64,000 bases of DNA, taken from Rhizobium leucaenae USDA 9039 (GTDB lineage: Bacteria; Pseudomonadota; Alphaproteobacteria; Rhizobiales; Rhizobiaceae). This document shows, in pieces, positions 34,908 to 42,827 of this stretch. The notes under the pieces are model-generated. The model did no database searches and was not told the origin of the DNA. It saw only the letters and a program-made list of their open reading frames with translations. Positions within the stretch are counted from its first letter, which is position 1. Each line of letters starts with the position of its first letter. The position numbers were made by a program, and so were the translations under genes. The stretch spans positions 62,001 to 126,000 of the forward strand of contig NZ_AUFB01000014.1 in assembly GCF_000426285.1 (NCBI RefSeq), written 5' to 3'.

Positions 34908-36413
34908 ATGGCCTTTCTCGAATTCAACGGCATTTCCAAGAGCTATCCCGGCGTTCAGGCGCTGTCGAACATCACTTTCCCGGTCGTCAAGGGCGCGGTT
35001 CATGGGCTGATGGGCGAAAACGGCGCCGGCAAGTCGACGCTGATCCGCATCCTTTCCGGCGACGAGGCGGCGGATGCGGGCACGATCACCATCGACGGTG
35101 AAGAGCAGCATTATCATTCGGTGCGGGATGCCTTTCACGCCGGCGTCACCGTCATCCACCAGGAACTGCAACTGGTGCCGGAACTGACGGTCGCCGAAAA
35201 CCTTTGGCTTGGCCGCTTTCCGGCCAAGGCCGGCATCATCAACGGCAAGACGCTCATCGACACCGTGGGGGCCAAGCTTCGGGAGATCGGCATCGATGTC
35301 GATCCGGCGGCAAAGGTGTCGTCGCTGTCGATCGGCGCGCGGCAGATGGTGGAAATCGCCAAGGCCGTCATGGTCGATGCCCGCGTCATCGCTTTGGACG
35401 AGCCGACCTCGTCGCTGTCGTCGCGCGAGAGCGAAATCCTGTTTTCCCTGATCGAGCGGCTGAAATCGAACGGCACCGTCATTCTTTACGTCTCGCACCG
35501 GCTCGACGAGATTTTCCGGCTCTGCGACAGCCTGACGGTTTTACGCGACGGCAAGCTCGCGGCACACCATCCAGACATCAAGCAGGTAACGCGCGAGCAG
35601 ATCATTGCCGAAATGGTCGGCCGAGAGATCAGCAATATCTGGGGTTGGCGTGAGCGGCCGCTCGGGCCTGTGCGGCTGGAGGTCAAAGGGCTTTCCGGGT
35701 CGAGACTCCCGACGCCGATCAATTTCTCCGTCCGCGGGGGCGAAATTCTTGGTTTCTTCGGCCTGATCGGCGCCGGCCGCAGCGAGATGGCGCGGCTGTT
35801 GTTCGGCGCGGATCATCGTCACCAGGGCATGGTCGCCATCGATGGGGTCACGGTCGCTCCGAACAATCCCAAGGCGGCGATCCATGCCGGCATGGTGCTC
35901 TGCCCGGAAGACCGCAAGCTCGATGGCATCATTCAGGGCCGCTCGATACAGGAGAATATCGCCATTTCCTCGCGGCGGCATTTCTCGCCGTTCGGCCTAT
36001 TGAACCCGCGCAAGGAAGCGGCCCTTGCCGACCAATTCATCGCCAGGCTGCGGGTGCGCACGCCGTCGCGCAAGCAGGACATCATCAATCTCTCCGGCGG
36101 CAACCAGCAGAAGGTCATTCTCGGCCGCTGGCTGTCCGAACAGGGTGTCAAGGTGCTGGTCATCGACGAGCCGACGCGCGGCATCGATGTCGGAGCAAAA
36201 TCGGAAATCTATGAAATCCTCTATGAGCTGGCGGCCGGCGGCATGGCGATCGTCGTCATCTCCAGCGAGCTGCCGGAGGTCATGGGCATTTCCGACCGGA
36301 TCATAGTGATGTGCGGCGGCAAGGTCGCCGCCGATGTGGCGCGGGCGAATTTCAACGAGCACCAAATTCTGACCGCCGCACTGCCGGACAAAAACGCCGC
36401 TAGAGCCGGATGA
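34908..36413 (+). CDS. araG: Sugar ABC transporter ATP-binding protein (two ATPase domains)
   Basis: Tandem ATPase of 501 residues typical of CUT2 importers. The first Walker A is GENGAGKST (about 36-44) with Walker B VIALDEPTSSLS. In the second domain, Walker A is replaced by GLIGAGRSE (about 288), as usual for the family, with signature LSGGNQQKVILGRWL (about 399-413) and VLVIDEPTRGIDVG. It starts at the ATG after AGCGAGAG. Partner of AraF and AraH. Confidence 0.93.
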   Translation: MAFLEFNGISKSYPGVQALSNITFPVVKGAVHGLMGENGAGKSTLIRILSGDEAADAGTITIDGEEQHYHSVRDAFHAGVTVIHQELQLVPELTVAENLWLGRFPAKAGIINGKTLIDTVGAKLREIGIDVDPAAKVSSLSIGARQMVEIAKAVMVDARVIALDEPTSSLSSRESEILFSLIERLKSNGTVILYVSHRLDEIFRLCDSLTVLRDGKLAAHHPDIKQVTREQIIAEMVGREISNIWGWRERPLGPVRLEVKGLSGSRLPTPINFSVRGGEILGFFGLIGAGRSEMARLLFGADHRHQGMVAIDGVTVAPNNPKAAIHAGMVLCPEDRKLDGIIQGRSIQENIAISSRRHFSPFGLLNPRKEAALADQFIARLRVRTPSRKQDIINLSGGNQQKVILGRWLSEQGVKVLVIDEPTRGIDVGAKSEIYEILYELAAGGMAIVVISSELPEVMGISDRIIVMCGGKVAADVARANFNEHQILTAALPDKNAARAG

Positions 36414-36513
36414 TTTCAGGTCGAATCGACCTGAAATCTGAATCCGTCTCTAAATCAAAAAGTTAGAGCGGGATGTCGCCCGAAAACCGCACACACTTTT
36501 CGGCATCCCGCTC
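36412..36513. repeat. Palindromic mosaic element between araG and araH
   Basis: Two dyads: GATTTCAGGTCGA/TCGACCTGAAATC (36412-36438, one base between arms, overlapping the araG stop) and GAGCGGGATG/CATCCCGCTC (36466-36475 with 36504-36513), the second enclosing CGAAAACCGC...TTTTCGG. Palindromic intergenic modules of this type are widespread in rhizobia. It interrupts araGH and may lower araH expression. Confidence 0.7.
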
Positions 36514-36543
36514 CAGCGCATTCTGAGTAGGGAAATCGCGACG

Positions 36544-37509
36544 ATGTCTTCCTTGAAGTCTTCTTTAAAAAAAATCCTCCTCGGCGAACAGGGCCTCGTC
36601 GTCATCTTCGCGGTGGCCTTCGTCATCGTATCGCTGACGGTCCCGAATTTCCTGACCGAGCGGAACATGATCGGCCTGCTGCAATCAGTGGTCACGATTG
36701 GCATCGTTGCCTGCACCATGATGTTCTGCCTGGCTTCGCGCGATTTCGATCTTTCCGTCGGCTCGACCGTCGCCTTCTGCGGCATGATCGCGGTCATGGC
36801 CTCGAATGTCACCGGCTCCATCATTCTCGGCCTGCTGGCGGCGCTCGTCTGTGGTGCGATCGTCGGCCTGGTCAACGGTGTGCTCATCGCCAAGGTCCGC
36901 ATCAATGCGCTGATTGCAACGCTTGCCACCATGCAGATCGTCCGCGGCCTGGCGCTCATCGCCTCGGACGGCCGCGCCGTCGGCATCAACGACCCGAATT
37001 TCTATCAACTGGCGCTTTCGACCTTTCTCGGCATTCCGACGCCGATCTGGATCATGGTGATCCTGTTCATCCTGTTCGGCTTCGTGCTCAATCGCACCAC
37101 CTTCGGCAAGAACACGCTGGCGATCGGCGGTAATCCCGAGGCTTCGCGGCTGGCCGGCGTCAACGTCGCCACGATGCGAATCTGGATATTCACGCTGCAG
37201 GGCTTCATCTGCGCCATCGCCGGCATCCTCCTGTCGTCGCGCATCACCTCCGGTCAACCGAACGCGGCAATCGGACTGGAGCTGCTGGTCATTTCGGCCT
37301 GCGTGCTCGGCGGCGTCTCACTCGCAGGCGGTCGGGCTTCGATGAGCGGCGTCATTGTCGGCGTACTGATCATGGGCATCGCGCAGAACGTCATGAATCT
37401 CCTGAATATTCCGGCGTTTTATCAGTATCTCGTCCTCGGCTCGATCCTGCTGATCGCCGTGACGCTGGACAATATCCGCTCGGCTGCTGCAGGGCGAAGG
37501 AGGGGATAG
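36544..37509 (+). CDS. araH: Sugar ABC transporter permease (AraH/RbsC type)
   Basis: Inner-membrane permease of 321 residues with about nine or ten hydrophobic segments. Family landmarks are FLTERNMIGLLQ, the ASRDFDLSVGSTVAF loop (about 65-79), GNPEASRLAGVNV (about 198-210) and GGRASMSGVIVG. It ends with a GRRRG tail. It completes the AraFGH importer, which takes a pentose or galactose from the periplasm. Confidence 0.92.
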   Translation: MSSLKSSLKKILLGEQGLVVIFAVAFVIVSLTVPNFLTERNMIGLLQSVVTIGIVACTMMFCLASRDFDLSVGSTVAFCGMIAVMASNVTGSIILGLLAALVCGAIVGLVNGVLIAKVRINALIATLATMQIVRGLALIASDGRAVGINDPNFYQLALSTFLGIPTPIWIMVILFILFGFVLNRTTFGKNTLAIGGNPEASRLAGVNVATMRIWIFTLQGFICAIAGILLSSRITSGQPNAAIGLELLVISACVLGGVSLAGGRASMSGVIVGVLIMGIAQNVMNLLNIPAFYQYLVLGSILLIAVTLDNIRSAAAGRRRG

Positions 37510-37719
37510 CGAAAGAGTTGGCACGTTAATTGTTACGGTGCTGTCGTCTTCGGCGGATAGAGCATTATATTGCCGGTCGAGGCAGCTCTCGAGTATCCGG
37601 CTTTCAAGCGACTATGCGTTCAAATGGACGCAGGGCGCTCTGGCGCTGCTTCTCATCGGCCATTGCGGGAAGGGCAAGGGGCTCTCTCCCGATGTTCAAT
37701 CAACGACAAGGAGGACGGC

Positions 37720-38151
37720 ATGCAGATCAATCGTACAGGTTCGGCCCAGTGGTCCGGCGGTCTGAAGGACGGCAAGGGTCAGATCTCGACCCAAAGCGGC
37801 GCGCTCAATCACTATCCCTATGGTTTTGCCAGCCGCTTCGAAGGCGTTCCCGGCACAAATCCGGAAGAGCTGATCGGTGCGGCCCATGCCGGCTGCTTCA
37901 CCATGGCTTTGTCGCTGATCCTCAATGAGGCCGGTTTTACCGCCGAAAGCATGGAAACGACAGCCAAGGTCACGCTCGAAAGCGTCGAAGGCGGTTTTGC
38001 TATTTCCGCCATCCACCTGACGCTGACCGGTAAAGTTCCCGGCGCCGACGAAGCCAAGTTCACCGAACTCGCCAATAAGGCCAAGGCCGGGTGCCCGGTC
38101 TCCAAGGCGCTCGCTTCCGTTCCGATCTCTTTGGAAGTGCGCACCGCTTAA
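37720..38151 (+). CDS. OsmC family peroxiredoxin
   Basis: Thiol peroxidase of 143 residues that reduces organic hydroperoxides. The two redox cysteines are visible in GAAHAGCFTMALS (about residue 58) and KAGCPVSKAL (about 125), the OsmC/Ohr spacing. It starts behind a strong AAGGAGG. The first residues MQINRTGSAQWSGGLKDGKG match the OsmC subgroup. It stands alone with its own hairpin terminator. Confidence 0.93.
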   Translation: MQINRTGSAQWSGGLKDGKGQISTQSGALNHYPYGFASRFEGVPGTNPEELIGAAHAGCFTMALSLILNEAGFTAESMETTAKVTLESVEGGFAISAIHLTLTGKVPGADEAKFTELANKAKAGCPVSKALASVPISLEVRTA

Positions 38152-38166
38152 GCGGTCTCTTTCGAT

Positions 38167-38199
38167 GAAGAGCGCCGTGCCGATGGTGCGGCGCCCTTC
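38167..38199. terminator. Hairpin terminator after the OsmC gene
   Basis: An 11-bp stem with one mismatch (38167-38177 with 38189-38199) and an 11-nt loop, followed by ATTTGC. It lies between the OsmC gene and the convergent flavodoxin gene and may serve both. Confidence 0.55.
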
Positions 38200-38281
38200 A
38201 TTTGCAAGTCTACAGCATTCAGTAGCAAGAGCCTCCAAACTCTTGGTCCGCTTCGCGCGGACTTCGCAAAGATACTGACGA

Positions 38282-38860
38282 TCAGGCGGCCTGAGCCGAT
38301 GCGAGCCGCTGCGCAACTCGTGCTACGCGCTCGCCGTAAGCGCGGGCAGTTTCCAGGTCGCCGATCGACATTTCGCTCGGGGCTGCGTCGGCATCGCTTT
38401 GCGCCATTGGCGCGATGTACGATCCCATCCTGTTTGCATCGTCGCGCTTGGAAGCTTTTATGTTTGCTGGCTTCACCCCCAGACTGACCCACAGACCTCC
38501 GTGCTGTCCCGCCAGAAGAACGAAGTATTTGAGGGTGTTGAGTTTGTCGCCGTTCAAACTGGCGCTGTTGGTGAAGCCGCCGAAGACCTTATCCTGCCAT
38601 TTGTTGGTGAACCAAGCCTTCGAGGACGTGTCCGCGAACTTCTTAAATTGCCAGCTCGGACCACCCATGTAGGTTGGCGATCCGAAGATGATAGCGTCGG
38701 CGGCGTCCAACGCGACCCATCCGTCATCGGAGAGGTTGCCATCCGCATCGATGGTGCAAAGTACTCCGCCCGCACCCTCCGCTATGGCTTCCGCCATCCG
38801 CTGGGTGTGGCCGTAGCCGGAATGATAGACGACGACTGTGCTTGCTGTACGATTTGACAT
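38282..38860 (-). CDS. Flavodoxin-like NAD(P)H:quinone oxidoreductase (WrbA/FMN reductase type)
   Basis: FMN-binding protein of 192 residues. The phosphate-binding loop is HSGYGHTQRMAEAI (about 13-26), and the flavin-contacting segments are GSPTYMGGPSWQFKKF (about 60-75) and the GFTNSASLNGDK loop. It probably carries out two-electron quinone reduction. It is transcribed behind the DoxX-like gene with a 176-bp gap, and the pair faces a TetR regulator. Confidence 0.88.
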   Translation of the reverse strand: MSNRTASTVVVYHSGYGHTQRMAEAIAEGAGGVLCTIDADGNLSDDGWVALDAADAIIFGSPTYMGGPSWQFKKFADTSSKAWFTNKWQDKVFGGFTNSASLNGDKLNTLKYFVLLAGQHGGLWVSLGVKPANIKASKRDDANRMGSYIAPMAQSDADAAPSEMSIGDLETARAYGERVARVAQRLASAQAA

Positions 38861-39036
38861 TGGGGGTTGGCCTCCTTCTGGCCATTGCTTTGCGCTGTCC
38901 GGAAGCGAGTTCGCTCCGACTGATGTCTTCTTCTAGGTGAGTTGATGACGGGGGCACCCGACGGCCTGGCGAGGGAGATCTTCCGGCCAGTTACGTGTAG
39001 GTTCTCATTTGGATGGCATTGTTTGCCGCGAGATAT

Positions 39037-39387
39037 TCAGATTTGGCCGCTGACACTCGCCAGTACCAGCAGCAACAGGAACATGAGAGGTGGCGGGAGC
39101 TCTCGATAGTTCCGGATACGGACAATGGCAGCGATCGCGGCGAGCATAATGCAGGCGCCCAACGTGACCCCGATATATCGGGTGCCGGCTGTAACCAAAA
39201 GCACCCCAGTCACGAGCTCAAAGGCGGCCGTGACCCAGCACCACCAGAAAGGAAATCCGAGTCGCATGAAGCCCGCGCGGATTTTCGGATGTCCACTCGC
39301 GTTGACGATAGCGCCGACGAGAAACGCCCCGGCGGCGAGCCATATGAGGACGGTATCGAGTGATGCCGTGCCTGCGAAAATTTCCAT
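39037..39387 (-). CDS. DoxX-like membrane protein
   Basis: A 116-residue protein with four hydrophobic segments (about 12-30, 45-65, 70-88 and 98-113), the size and topology of the DoxX-like family linked to quinone and thiol redox. The GHPKIRAGFMRLGFPFWWCWVTAAFELVTG stretch matches that family. It diverges from a TetR gene across a 13-bp dyad and precedes a quinone-reductase-like gene, suggesting a quinone-stress operon. Confidence 0.75.
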   Translation of the reverse strand: MEIFAGTASLDTVLIWLAAGAFLVGAIVNASGHPKIRAGFMRLGFPFWWCWVTAAFELVTGVLLVTAGTRYIGVTLGACIMLAAIAAIVRIRNYRELPPPLMFLLLLVLASVSGQI

Positions 39388-39458
39388 TGGAAGTCTCCTT
39401 GATATCCTCGTCGATCGTGAATTTGACGCATGAAGTTTCTATAACGATGATAATTAAT

Positions 39459-39471
39459 CTAGCATCGCTAG
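39459..39471. promoter_or_regulatory. Candidate TetR operator between doxX-like and tetR genes
   Basis: CTAGCATCGCTAG is a 13-bp dyad (CTAGC/GCTAG) in the 150-bp divergent gap, close to a TTTGTCAA element. Size and place suit a TetR dimer. Confidence 0.5.
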
Positions 39472-39539
39472 TTTGTCAATCGACGTTCCTTTTGCTAATT
39501 TTAACATCAGGAAAACGCGCATGAAGATTGAGGCACAGG

Positions 39540-40112
39540 GTGGGTATTAGCGAACGCAAGACTCGAGAACGGGGCGAACGTGAACGCAGGATCGTCGTCG
39601 CTGCGAGGACGATCGCGGAACGTGACGGCTGGGCTTCCGTCACGATCCGGCGTCTTGCCGAGGAGATAGAATACAGTCAGCCAGTTCTCTACTCGCATTT
39701 CGAAAATCGCGATCAGATCGTCGGAGCCGTCGCGCTCGAAGGCTTCGGCGAATTGGCTGCGATGCTCCGCGCCGCGATCCGGCCATCGTCCACGTCAAAG
39801 GAGCGAGTGGAAGACGTCGCAGCCGCCTATCTCGATTTCGCTTTCGCTCGCCCTGCGATGTACGAGGCGATGTTCGTCCTGCCGACTGGTCTCCGCTTCG
39901 CCAGATCCGACACGCCAGCCCAGCTTCGCGATGGTTTCGGAGCTATGGCGACGGTGATCGCGCCGTTCTCCAAGGATGTCGATACCGCTACCGAAACTTT
40001 CTGGGCGGCACTTCACGGTCTCGCTGAGCTTGAACGTCACGGCAGGATAAGGCCCGCTTTCCGGGCTCAACGTATCACGCTCATCATGCAGATGGTGTCG
40101 GGTCAACTCTGA
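39540..40112 (+). CDS. TetR/AcrR family transcriptional regulator
   Basis: Regulator of 190 residues with an N-terminal helix-turn-helix (IVVAARTIAERDGWASVTIRRLAEEIEYSQPVLYSHF, about 19-53) and a WHG-type C-terminal domain (ETFWAALHGLAELERHGRI). GTG 39540 has GAGG six bases upstream; TTG 39528 is possible. An ATG at 39521 with the best ribosome site (AGGA) is in another frame and gives only nine codons, so it is either a leader peptide or a sign of a one-base shift. Confidence 0.85.
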   Translation: MGISERKTRERGERERRIVVAARTIAERDGWASVTIRRLAEEIEYSQPVLYSHFENRDQIVGAVALEGFGELAAMLRAAIRPSSTSKERVEDVAAAYLDFAFARPAMYEAMFVLPTGLRFARSDTPAQLRDGFGAMATVIAPFSKDVDTATETFWAALHGLAELERHGRIRPAFRAQRITLIMQMVSGQL

Positions 40113-40360
40113 GCGCGGGATACCGCCTAAGTGGCTGGAAAAATGCGAGATAAGGCAAGAGCTTGAGCCCTCGGAGCTTGGCCGCTTCGCGCCGAAAACA
40201 ATCGTTGGTGGCATCTGCCACACTGTCGTGCAAGTCTGCGCTTTAGCGCCGCCGCACGAGCCGGCCAATTCGCGCATATTCCGCCGTAAACGTACAATCC
40301 GGCATTTACCCACTGCATTATCTTTTCCGCGAAAATGCATTGCGCAGAGGGGATTGCCGC

Positions 40361-40840
40361 ATGTCCGGACTTACGTTGATTCACGTCATTATCAGCCTGA
40401 TCGCCATCGTTGCCGGTGTCATCGTCGCAGAAGGATTGATTTCGGTGAAGCGCCATGAGCGCTCGACACTCGTCTATATGGTCACCATTCTGCTCACGAG
40501 CTTGACCGGTTTTCTCTTCCCCTTCAACGGGATCACGCCGGGCATTGTGTTCGGCATCATCACTGTCCTGCTTTTCATTCCGACGGCGATCGCGCGCTTC
40601 AAGTCGCAGATGACCGGTGTCTGGCGGCTCGTGTTCATCGTCGGCAGTCTGCTGATGCTCTACCTCAACTGTGTCGTGCTGGTCGTTCAGTCCTTCCAGA
40701 AAATTCCGTTGCTTAACGCACTGGCCCCAACAGGAAACGAACCGCCGATCCTGGCCGTCCAGACTGTATTGCTGGTTACCTTCCTGATCGTCGGCTTCCT
40801 TAGTGTCCGCCGCTTTCGGCCGTCGCTTCTGCGTATCTGA
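40361..40840 (+). CDS. Hypothetical four-helix membrane protein
   Basis: I do not recognise the family. The 159-residue product has four hydrophobic segments (about 4-24, 35-58, 68-90 and 125-147), with a positively charged loop SVKRHERST after the first. GAGGGG lies about 8 nt before the ATG. It is preceded by a 248-bp region without genes and followed by a terminator, so it is a single-gene unit. Confidence 0.7.
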   Translation: MSGLTLIHVIISLIAIVAGVIVAEGLISVKRHERSTLVYMVTILLTSLTGFLFPFNGITPGIVFGIITVLLFIPTAIARFKSQMTGVWRLVFIVGSLLMLYLNCVVLVVQSFQKIPLLNALAPTGNEPPILAVQTVLLVTFLIVGFLSVRRFRPSLLRI

Positions 40841-40872
40841 TCACTGAAGACTGAACCGCTGGCAATTTTCCA

Positions 40873-40899
40873 CCGCCTTGCTTCGCGAGGCGGTTTGTT
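40873..40899 (+). terminator. Rho-independent terminator
   Basis: An 8-bp stem with one G-U pair (40873-40880 with 40886-40893), CTTCG loop and TTTGTT tail. It ends the membrane-protein transcript just before the tetR promoter. Confidence 0.7.
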
Positions 40900-40919
40900 G
40901 ACATTTGCGCTTTGATGAA

Positions 40920-40955
40920 TTACGACTGACGAAAATTGAAAATCGTCACTCGTAA
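40920..40955. promoter_or_regulatory. TetR operator and promoter of the efflux regulator
   Basis: TTACGACTGACGA (40920-40932) and TCGTCACTCGTAA (40943-40955) form a 13-bp inverted repeat with one mismatch and a 10-bp spacer. TTGACA (40898-40903) and TACGAC (40921-40926) give a promoter with a 17-bp spacer, so the left arm covers the -10. This suggests autoregulation. Confidence 0.7.
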
Positions 40956-40971
40956 ATTCGGAAGCAACCCA

Positions 40972-41580
40972 ATGCTCGATCTTTCTGCGGCCAACGCTGA
41001 TCCTGCGCGTCAGGAAAACGTAACGCGGATCCTCGATTCCGCCGAGAAGTTGTTTCGCCACTACGGCTACAGCAAGACGACGGTCGCCGACGTCGCCCGC
41101 GATCTCGGCATGTCGACCGCGAATATCTACCGCTTCTTCGCGTCTAAGACGGAAATCCACCAGGCTATCTGCGGCCGCATGCTCGCGCAGAGCTACAAGC
41201 TGGCTTACGACATCCGTCATCAGCCGATCAGCGCTTCCGAGCGGCTGCGTGCTTATACCCTTGCCCAACACAAGATGACGCTCGAGACGATGCTCGACGA
41301 ACAGAAGGTGCATGAGATGGTGGTCGTTGCCATCGAGCGCGATTGGCATGTCATCGAAAAACACCTCGACCGTATCCACGACCTTATGGCTGAAATCATT
41401 GCCGAAGGCATCGCCGCCGGTGAATTTGTCGAACAGGATCCAGTCGCTGCCTCTAAATGCTTCGGCGCGGCAACGGTTATTTTGTGCCATCCACAAATGG
41501 TCGCGCAATGTCTTTCCAAGACGAATCGGGCCGAGCCCGACGACCTCATTGAATTTGCTATCAGAGCGTTAAAGAAATAG
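40972..41580 (+). CDS. TetR/AcrR family transcriptional regulator of RND efflux genes
   Basis: A 202-residue regulator with the HTH in ILDSAEKLFRHYGYSKTTVADVARDLGMSTANIYRFF (about 20-56). The C-terminal domain resembles the group that controls RND pumps. ATG 40972 is chosen because an earlier TTG (40936) would place the start codon within the operator. The efflux adaptor gene begins 75 bp downstream on the same strand, so this protein probably represses itself and the pump. Confidence 0.9.
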   Translation: MLDLSAANADPARQENVTRILDSAEKLFRHYGYSKTTVADVARDLGMSTANIYRFFASKTEIHQAICGRMLAQSYKLAYDIRHQPISASERLRAYTLAQHKMTLETMLDEQKVHEMVVVAIERDWHVIEKHLDRIHDLMAEIIAEGIAAGEFVEQDPVAASKCFGAATVILCHPQMVAQCLSKTNRAEPDDLIEFAIRALKK

Positions 41581-41655
41581 CAGTACGCGCGTTGGATGAT
41601 CCTGCGCGCCTTTGCATTGCCATTTGACTAAAGCCGTTTGATCAAGGAGAGCGAC

Positions 41656-42807
41656 ATGGTTTCGCTGATGACCACCACTATAAGATCCGTTACCGGCGCC
41701 GCATTCCTTGCCGCCATTGCGCTCGCGCTTTCGGGCTGCAATGAGAAGAAAGAGGAAGTTGCGGAAGTGATCCGGCCGGTGAAGGTGGTCGAGATCGCCA
41801 AGGCGGATACGACGCGCAAGCTCGACTACTCCGGCTCGGTCAGAGCGCGGACGGATATGAATCTCGGCTTCCGGGTCAATGGCAAGATCGTCGAGCGCAA
41901 AGTGGATATCGGCGAGAAGGTCAAGCCTGGCGACGTGCTCGCCCGCATCGATTCTACCGACTACGTTCTGGCCGTGCGCCGCTCGCAGGCCGATCTCGAC
42001 GCGGCCGAGAAGCAGGTGCAGACCACGGAGCTTGCCCGCAATCGCGCCCAGCAGCTCTTCGACAAGAACGTCGCGCCGAAATCGCAGCTCGAACAGGCCG
42101 AGCTTTCTTATGACCAGGCCGTGTCGACGCGGGATTCCGCCGTGTCGGCGCTGGCGGAAGCGAAGAACCAGGTTGCTTATACCGATCTGACCTCGGACAT
42201 GAACGGCATCGTCACGACCATCAATGCCGATGTCGGGCAGGTGGTCGGCTCCGGCACGCCTGTCATCACCGTCGCCGTCGATGGCGAGAAGGAAGTGCAG
42301 ATCGCCGTTCCGGAAATGGATATTGCGCAATTCAAGGTCGGCAAGGACGTCAAGGCGCGCTTCTGGTCCGACGATGCGCTGGTGATGGATGGCAAGGTAC
42401 GTGAGGTATCGGGAAGTGCCGACGCGCAGTCGCGCACCTTTGCGGTCCGCGTCAGCCTGCCGAACGATCCGCGCGTGCTGCTCGGCATGACGGCGACGGT
42501 CGAAGCCCAGGCCGACAATACCCAGCCCTACGTCGCCATTCCGCTGAGCGCGCTTGCTGAGAAGGATGGTCAGCAGATCGTCTGGCTGGTCGATCGGAGT
42601 GCCGGCACCGTGCATGCCCGCAGCGTCAAGGTTGCCGATTTTGCCGATGACGGCGTGCGCGTCGCCGATGGCCTCAAGGCTGGCGATGTCGTCGTTGCCG
42701 CCGGTACGCAGTTCATGACCGAGAATATGAAGGTGAAGGTGCCGAATGCGCAGCAGGCTTCGGCAGAGACAACTGGCAGCGCCGCGGCTGCCGATATCGT
42801 GCGCTAA
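41656..42807 (+). CDS. RND efflux transporter periplasmic adaptor subunit
   Basis: Membrane fusion protein of 383 residues. The signal peptide ends in a lipobox LSGC (Cys near 28), so it is a lipoprotein. The biotinyl-like hybrid (FRVNGKIVERKVDIGEKVKPGDVLARID), a coiled-coil hairpin (about 100-165) and beta-barrel parts follow the MFP order. It links the inner-membrane pump to an outer-membrane channel. AAGGAGAG precedes the ATG. Confidence 0.93.
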   Translation: MVSLMTTTIRSVTGAAFLAAIALALSGCNEKKEEVAEVIRPVKVVEIAKADTTRKLDYSGSVRARTDMNLGFRVNGKIVERKVDIGEKVKPGDVLARIDSTDYVLAVRRSQADLDAAEKQVQTTELARNRAQQLFDKNVAPKSQLEQAELSYDQAVSTRDSAVSALAEAKNQVAYTDLTSDMNGIVTTINADVGQVVGSGTPVITVAVDGEKEVQIAVPEMDIAQFKVGKDVKARFWSDDALVMDGKVREVSGSADAQSRTFAVRVSLPNDPRVLLGMTATVEAQADNTQPYVAIPLSALAEKDGQQIVWLVDRSAGTVHARSVKVADFADDGVRVADGLKAGDVVVAAGTQFMTENMKVKVPNAQQASAETTGSAAAADIVR

Positions 42808-42827
42808 ACCGATCGAGGGGCGGGACA

